Part shown: positions 60,424-64,000 of the stretch, piece after piece
How the letters are laid out: each line of letters begins with the position of its first letter
Numbering within the stretch: the first letter of the stretch is position 1
Source: Terriglobia bacterium
GTDB lineage: Bacteria > Acidobacteriota > Terriglobia > Bryobacterales > UBA6623
Assembly (NCBI GenBank): GCA_009838515.1
Contig: VXRL01000033.1
Span: 1 to 64,000, forward strand
Direction: 5' to 3'
DNA length: 64,000 bases
Notes under the pieces: model-generated
The model's input: only the letters and a program-made list of their open reading frames with translations
Database searches by the model: none
What the model was told of the DNA's origin: nothing
Made by a program: the position numbers and the translations under genes

Positions 60424-63288
60424 ATGAAGAAGACCCTCGCCGTCGGGCTGGGAGCCCTGGCCGCGCTAGTTCTCCAATTCGCGCTGCAACTTCCCCAGAC
60501 TGTGCCCTCGAGCGCTCTTGCCCAGAGCTCTGAGAGCGGTCCGTGCGTCGACACCAACAGGCTCGTGCTGAGTCTGGGCATTGACGACAACGAGGAGACG
60601 GATTGGAGCGGTACGGCGACCGGCTGGGTGAAGGACGAACGGGCGTCGTGGTCCGCGGAATCGCAGTCCGCTCCGCTGAAGCTGGCCGGCGGAGGACAAG
60701 CGCAGCGGGTGCTTCCAGCTTCGGTGAGCGTGAACCTGCCTGCCAGCCCGTGTGGCAGCGCGGCTGATCGGAGCCGCTCCGTGCGCGTTGAGACACGCGA
60801 GGGGTCTTTCGATGTGGCCGTTGGCGGCCTCGCCGTGGGGCGGCGTGTGTCACTGCTTGGCGGGCGAGTCGAGGCAGCCCTTGCCCCTGCCACCTCGTCT
60901 CTTCGAAGCACTGCGATTGAGGAGGATTTCCCCGACTGTGCTCCGATGCCGGATGACGCGGTGCTTTGCGCCTACGTGGAGTACGAGCCCGGCGAGCCCA
61001 TCGATGAGGAGAAAGCCCTCGCGGGCGAGTTCGATTCGATTGAGTTCCGTGGCAACGGCGACCGTGTCGCGCTCTTGCATCGCGACCGCGTGGGATGGCG
61101 CGATCCTGCGTATGTCACTTCGTCCGGCAGGGACGTCTGGCAGCCCGTTGTGATGAGCCTGCCCGGTGGCGGCGCCGCAGTGTTGTGGTCAGAGCAGCGC
61201 GAAGGCAATTGGGACATCTACAGCCGGACCTACTCGCTGCACAGCGGCGACCTCGGCCCGGAGCGGCGGCACACCACCGATCCCGGCAGCGATTTCAACG
61301 TGGTCGCCAGTCGGGGATACTTCGCTTGGCAGGGTCGGCGAGACGACCAATTCGACATCTTCGTGAGCCCGTTCGACGGCCCGGCCGTGCGAGTCTCGAC
61401 CAGCGCTGCCAACGACTGGCGGCCATCGATCGCAACCGATTCGGGCGGCACGTCGTGGGTTGCTTGGGATACGTATGACGCCGGCAACTACGACGTATAC
61501 CTGAGGCGGTACGAAGGCGGCCAGCTAGACCAGCCGATCGCAGTTGCCGCTTCGCCTCGGTTCGAAGCCCGAGCGGCCGTCGCGGTGGACTCGATGGACC
61601 GGCCCTGGGTCGCATTCGAGGATTCCGACGAAGGCTGGGGCAAGGACGCGGGGGATCGCTGGACCGGCAGGCAAGCCACTTCGATGTATCTCAACAAGAA
61701 CATCCTCGTGCGCGTGTGGGATGGCGAACTGAAGCAGACCCGGCTTGCGCCCCAAGCTCCGACCGTTGACTACCATCACGACGACACGCGGGTGGCGACC
61801 AGCCAGAGGCACAAGATCAGCATTCCGGTTATGGCTTTCGATGGCGAGGGCAGGCCGTGGCTGGTCTACCGCAAGCACCCGTTGCAGACAGGCCGCGGCG
61901 AGCGCTGGCGCAGCTATGGCGCCTTCTACAGCGAAGGCGCATGGTCCGCGCCGATCCCGCTCGAATCTTCGGACAACCTCCTGGACCGCGAGCCGGGGTT
62001 GGCCGCGCTGCCCGATGGATCGCTGCTGGCGGTGTTTGCCGGTGACCAGCGCTTGCAGGCGCGCAGTCGTCGAGACAGCGATCTGTTCGAGGCCAGGCTA
62101 GTAGCGGCTTCCGCCGCCGCGGACTCGGACTTGGTGTCCGCTGACGCCAGCCTGCCCGAGTCTTCCCGCGTAGCCGTGCATCCGGACGAAGCGCGGCAGA
62201 TCGCACACATTCGGGCGCGCCGGGTGCAACTGGACGGCAAGAGCCTGCAGTTCCTGCGGGGAGAGTTCCACCGCCACACTGAGTTTTCCTCCCATAGGGA
62301 CTGGGACGGACCATTCGAGGAGGTCTGGCGCTACGGGCTCGATGTGGCGGGCATGGACTGGATCGGTGCCGGCGACCACGATTACGCGGTCGGCCAGAAC
62401 TACATGTGGTGGTTGCAGCAGAAGGCGGGCGACATTTACAACGCGCCGGGATCGTTTAGCGCCATGTACTCCTACGAGCGCAGCGTCAGCTACCCGAGCG
62501 GCCACCGCAACGTCATCCTGCCGCGCAGGGGAATCCGTCCGCTGCCGCGCATGACCGGCAAGGCTCGCGTCGAAGGAACGGCACAGGACGGCTCGCCCGA
62601 CATCCAAAACCTGTTCGCCTACCTGCGGCACTTTGGCGGTATCTGTTCCTCGCATACTTCTGGAACGAACATGGGCACGGATTGGCGCGATGGCGACATC
62701 GACGTCGAGCCCGTCGTGGAACTCTTTCAGGGGCACCGCCAGAGTTACGAGGTGTCGGGCGGGCCGCATGCCGCGACCGGTCCGGAAGACACCATCCAAG
62801 GCTTTCGGCCTGCGGGTTTCTTGTGGGAAGCCCTTCAAAAGGGTCGGCGGCTGGGGTTTCAGGCCAGCAGCGACCATGTCTCCACGCACATCAGCTATGC
62901 CATCGTCTTGGCCGAGGAGCACTCACGGAATGGAATCATCGACGCGTTCAAGCGGCGCCATTCCTACGCCGCGCACGACAACATCGCCTTGGTGGTGCGC
63001 TCAGGGGATCAGCTGATGGGGGACGAATTCGCTTCCGCGGCCCTTCCGCGCCTCCGAATCGTCGCCCACGGCACAGCTCCGATCGACAGCGTCGAGGTGA
63101 TTCGGCAGGTGGGCTCGAATGTGCCCGAAGTGGTTGCATCGATGGAACCTGGGGCCGTCTCGGTTGATCTGGATTGGTCTGATCCGGCCGCCGTGGCGGG
63201 CGAGTGGAACATGTACTATGTCCGACTGAGACAGCGCAACGAGGCGATGGCCTGGGCAAGTCCGCTGTGGATCCGCTACGAGCCCTGA
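60424..63288 (+). CDS. Secreted protein with propeller-like repeats and PHP/DUF3604-like C-terminal domain
   Basis: Exported protein of 954 residues. ATG 60424 opens a signal peptide (LAVGLGALAALVLQFALQL to SSALAQ); the frame extends upstream to 60337 without signal features. Residues about 220-600 contain Trp-rich repeats of about 50 residues (VMSLPGGGAAVLWSEQREGN; SIATDSGGTSWVAWDTYDAG; AVDSMDRPWVAFEDSDEG), resembling a beta-propeller. From about 610 a metal-dependent PHP-like domain appears: FLRGEFHRHTEFSSH, MDWIGAGDHDYAVGQ, ICSSHTSGTNMG and FQASSDHVSTHISYA, matching DUF3604-type proteins. Activity and substrate are unknown. It follows the formate dehydrogenase hairpin and is probably a separate unit. 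Confidence 0.82.
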   Translation: MKKTLAVGLGALAALVLQFALQLPQTVPSSALAQSSESGPCVDTNRLVLSLGIDDNEETDWSGTATGWVKDERASWSAESQSAPLKLAGGGQAQRVLPASVSVNLPASPCGSAADRSRSVRVETREGSFDVAVGGLAVGRRVSLLGGRVEAALAPATSSLRSTAIEEDFPDCAPMPDDAVLCAYVEYEPGEPIDEEKALAGEFDSIEFRGNGDRVALLHRDRVGWRDPAYVTSSGRDVWQPVVMSLPGGGAAVLWSEQREGNWDIYSRTYSLHSGDLGPERRHTTDPGSDFNVVASRGYFAWQGRRDDQFDIFVSPFDGPAVRVSTSAANDWRPSIATDSGGTSWVAWDTYDAGNYDVYLRRYEGGQLDQPIAVAASPRFEARAAVAVDSMDRPWVAFEDSDEGWGKDAGDRWTGRQATSMYLNKNILVRVWDGELKQTRLAPQAPTVDYHHDDTRVATSQRHKISIPVMAFDGEGRPWLVYRKHPLQTGRGERWRSYGAFYSEGAWSAPIPLESSDNLLDREPGLAALPDGSLLAVFAGDQRLQARSRRDSDLFEARLVAASAAADSDLVSADASLPESSRVAVHPDEARQIAHIRARRVQLDGKSLQFLRGEFHRHTEFSSHRDWDGPFEEVWRYGLDVAGMDWIGAGDHDYAVGQNYMWWLQQKAGDIYNAPGSFSAMYSYERSVSYPSGHRNVILPRRGIRPLPRMTGKARVEGTAQDGSPDIQNLFAYLRHFGGICSSHTSGTNMGTDWRDGDIDVEPVVELFQGHRQSYEVSGGPHAATGPEDTIQGFRPAGFLWEALQKGRRLGFQASSDHVSTHISYAIVLAEEHSRNGIIDAFKRRHSYAAHDNIALVVRSGDQLMGDEFASAALPRLRIVAHGTAPIDSVEVIRQVGSNVPEVVASMEPGAVSVDLDWSDPAAVAGEWNMYYVRLRQRNEAMAWASPLWIRYEP

Positions 63289-63304
63289 CACCGCTGCGCT
63301 TCAG

Positions 63305-64000
63305 CTAGTAGGCGAGCAGGGCTTGGAACTCCTCATAGCGCGCGCCGATGCGTTCCATAGTCAGGGTTCGCAAGCCGTCAACGCCGAACTGTTCGCAGCA
63401 GAAGCTGCCCATGATCGACCCGTAGACGACCGCCCGTCGCAACTGGCTCTTCCATTGCTCGGGGTCAGCAGAGCGGTCGATCCCACAGCGGTCTAACCAG
63501 CCCATGAAGCCGCCGGCGAATGCGTCACCGGCACCGGTCGGGTCCGCCAGAGTCGCAAGCGGGTAGGCGGGCACGAGGAAGCAATCGTCGCCATGGAACA
63601 GCGCGGCCCCGCACTCTCCGCGCTTGATCACGACCGAAGTTGGCCCCATCGCTTGGATCGCGGCGGCTGATGCACGCAGGCCGGTCTCGCCCGAAAGCTG
63701 GCGGGCCTCTTCGTCGTTGATGAGGATCGCGTCCCAGCTCTGGATGGTACGGGCTAGCTCGTCGGGGGTGCGTTCGATCCAGTAGTTCATCGTGTCGCCG
63801 GCTACGAATCCGCGATTCGTGGCTTGGTCAACGACTGTCGCCTGCAGGCTGGGCTGGATGTTGCCCAGCAGGATCAGCGGCGTGTCACGGTAGGACTCGG
63901 GAAGCCTCGGCTGGAAGTCCGCGAACACGTTCAAGTCCGTGACCAGCGTGCGGCGCTCGTTCATGTTCCGGGAGTATACGCCCTGCCAGAAAAAGGTCTT
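63305..64000 (-). CDS. PfkB-family sugar kinase, N-terminus beyond window edge
   Basis: ATP-dependent ribokinase/PfkB-type kinase. The frame remains open to base 64000 upstream of the first ATG (63964), and the residues there (KTFFWQGVYSRNMNERRT) match the middle of family members, so about the first 90 residues are outside the window. Visible are TDLNVFADFQPRLPE, AILINDEEARQLSG, VVIKRGECGAALF and the active-site motif DPTGAGDAFAGGFMGWL with the catalytic Asp. Cytoplasmic; substrate probably a sugar or nucleoside. Converges on the large secreted protein gene, 16 bases apart. Confidence 0.92.
   Translation of the reverse strand, partial: KTFFWQGVYSRNMNERRTLVTDLNVFADFQPRLPESYRDTPLILLGNIQPSLQATVVDQATNRGFVAGDTMNYWIERTPDELARTIQSWDAILINDEEARQLSGETGLRASAAAIQAMGPTSVVIKRGECGAALFHGDDCFLVPAYPLATLADPTGAGDAFAGGFMGWLDRCGIDRSADPEQWKSQLRRAVVYGSIMGSFCCEQFGVDGLRTLTMERIGARYEEFQALLAY

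Overview
The window is GC-rich, densely coded bacterial DNA with no rRNA, tRNA, CRISPR array, integrase or insertion sequence that I can recognise. Several families together point to Acidobacteriota, most likely a Solibacter/Bryobacter-like lineage. These are an Oar-type TonB-dependent receptor with an N-terminal carboxypeptidase-regulatory domain, a secreted subtilase ending in the C-terminal domain first described from Solibacter, a cytochrome-c/DUF1549/DUF1553 plus DUF1501 gene pair, a DUF1080-ThuA fusion, and GMC dehydrogenases paired with a gluconate-dehydrogenase subunit 3. The assignment is inferred from family content, not from a marker gene.

Layout, left to right. 0-5.7 kb: the end of an HlyD-type efflux adaptor, valS (-), and an overlapping xdhC/mobA-like pair for molybdenum cofactor handling. 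5.7-10.4 kb (-): mutS, trxA and a Ser-type sulfatase. 10.5-16 kb (+): a lipoprotein, a large TonB receptor and a GMC oxidoreductase. 16-19.2 kb (-): an AgcS amino-acid:sodium symporter, a Cys-type sulfatase and a DUF971 protein. 19.4-28 kb: a secreted protein of unknown function, the subtilase, DUF1080-ThuA (-), and a GMC dehydrogenase with its subunit 3. 28.2-32.9 kb: a PhoR/PhoB-like two-component pair (-), an SDR, an HU-like protein (-) and infC. 32.9-45.2 kb: a Tat-exported PhoD-like protein (-), a lipoprotein sulfatase, a complete HME-RND metal-efflux operon, a glycosyltransferase and a small holin-like membrane protein. 45.2-51.2 kb: the cytochrome/DUF1549/DUF1553-DUF1501 pair, an AT-richer intergenic region and a DUF4143 ATPase. 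51.4-55.4 kb (-): a HAD hydrolase, gnd and a fourth sulfatase. 55.5-60.3 kb (+): a selenocysteine formate dehydrogenase operon. 60.4-64 kb: a large secreted protein with a PHP/DUF3604-like C-terminus and a truncated PfkB sugar kinase (-).

The most interesting locus is the formate dehydrogenase. Its catalytic gene reads through an in-frame TGA that aligns with the active-site Sec of FdhF. The TGA is followed, at the same distance as in Escherichia coli fdhF, by a hairpin with a GGTCT loop. The catalytic gene lacks the N-terminal [4Fe-4S] domain that normally opens the protein, and an in-frame stop directly before its ATG shows that the domain is not simply missed upstream. That domain lies instead at the C-terminus of the third gene, behind a ferredoxin-like module, with a fused NuoE-NuoF diaphorase gene between the two. 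The alpha subunit is therefore split and its two halves are in reversed order. A second notable point is infC, which appears to start at ATT behind a strong ribosome binding site and an intrinsic terminator in its leader, suggesting both translational and transcriptional autoregulation.

Functionally the region looks like that of an aerobic or facultative heterotroph that scavenges sulfated and complex organic matter (four sulfatases, periplasmic dehydrogenases, protease, TonB receptor), with formate as an accessory electron source coupled to NAD.
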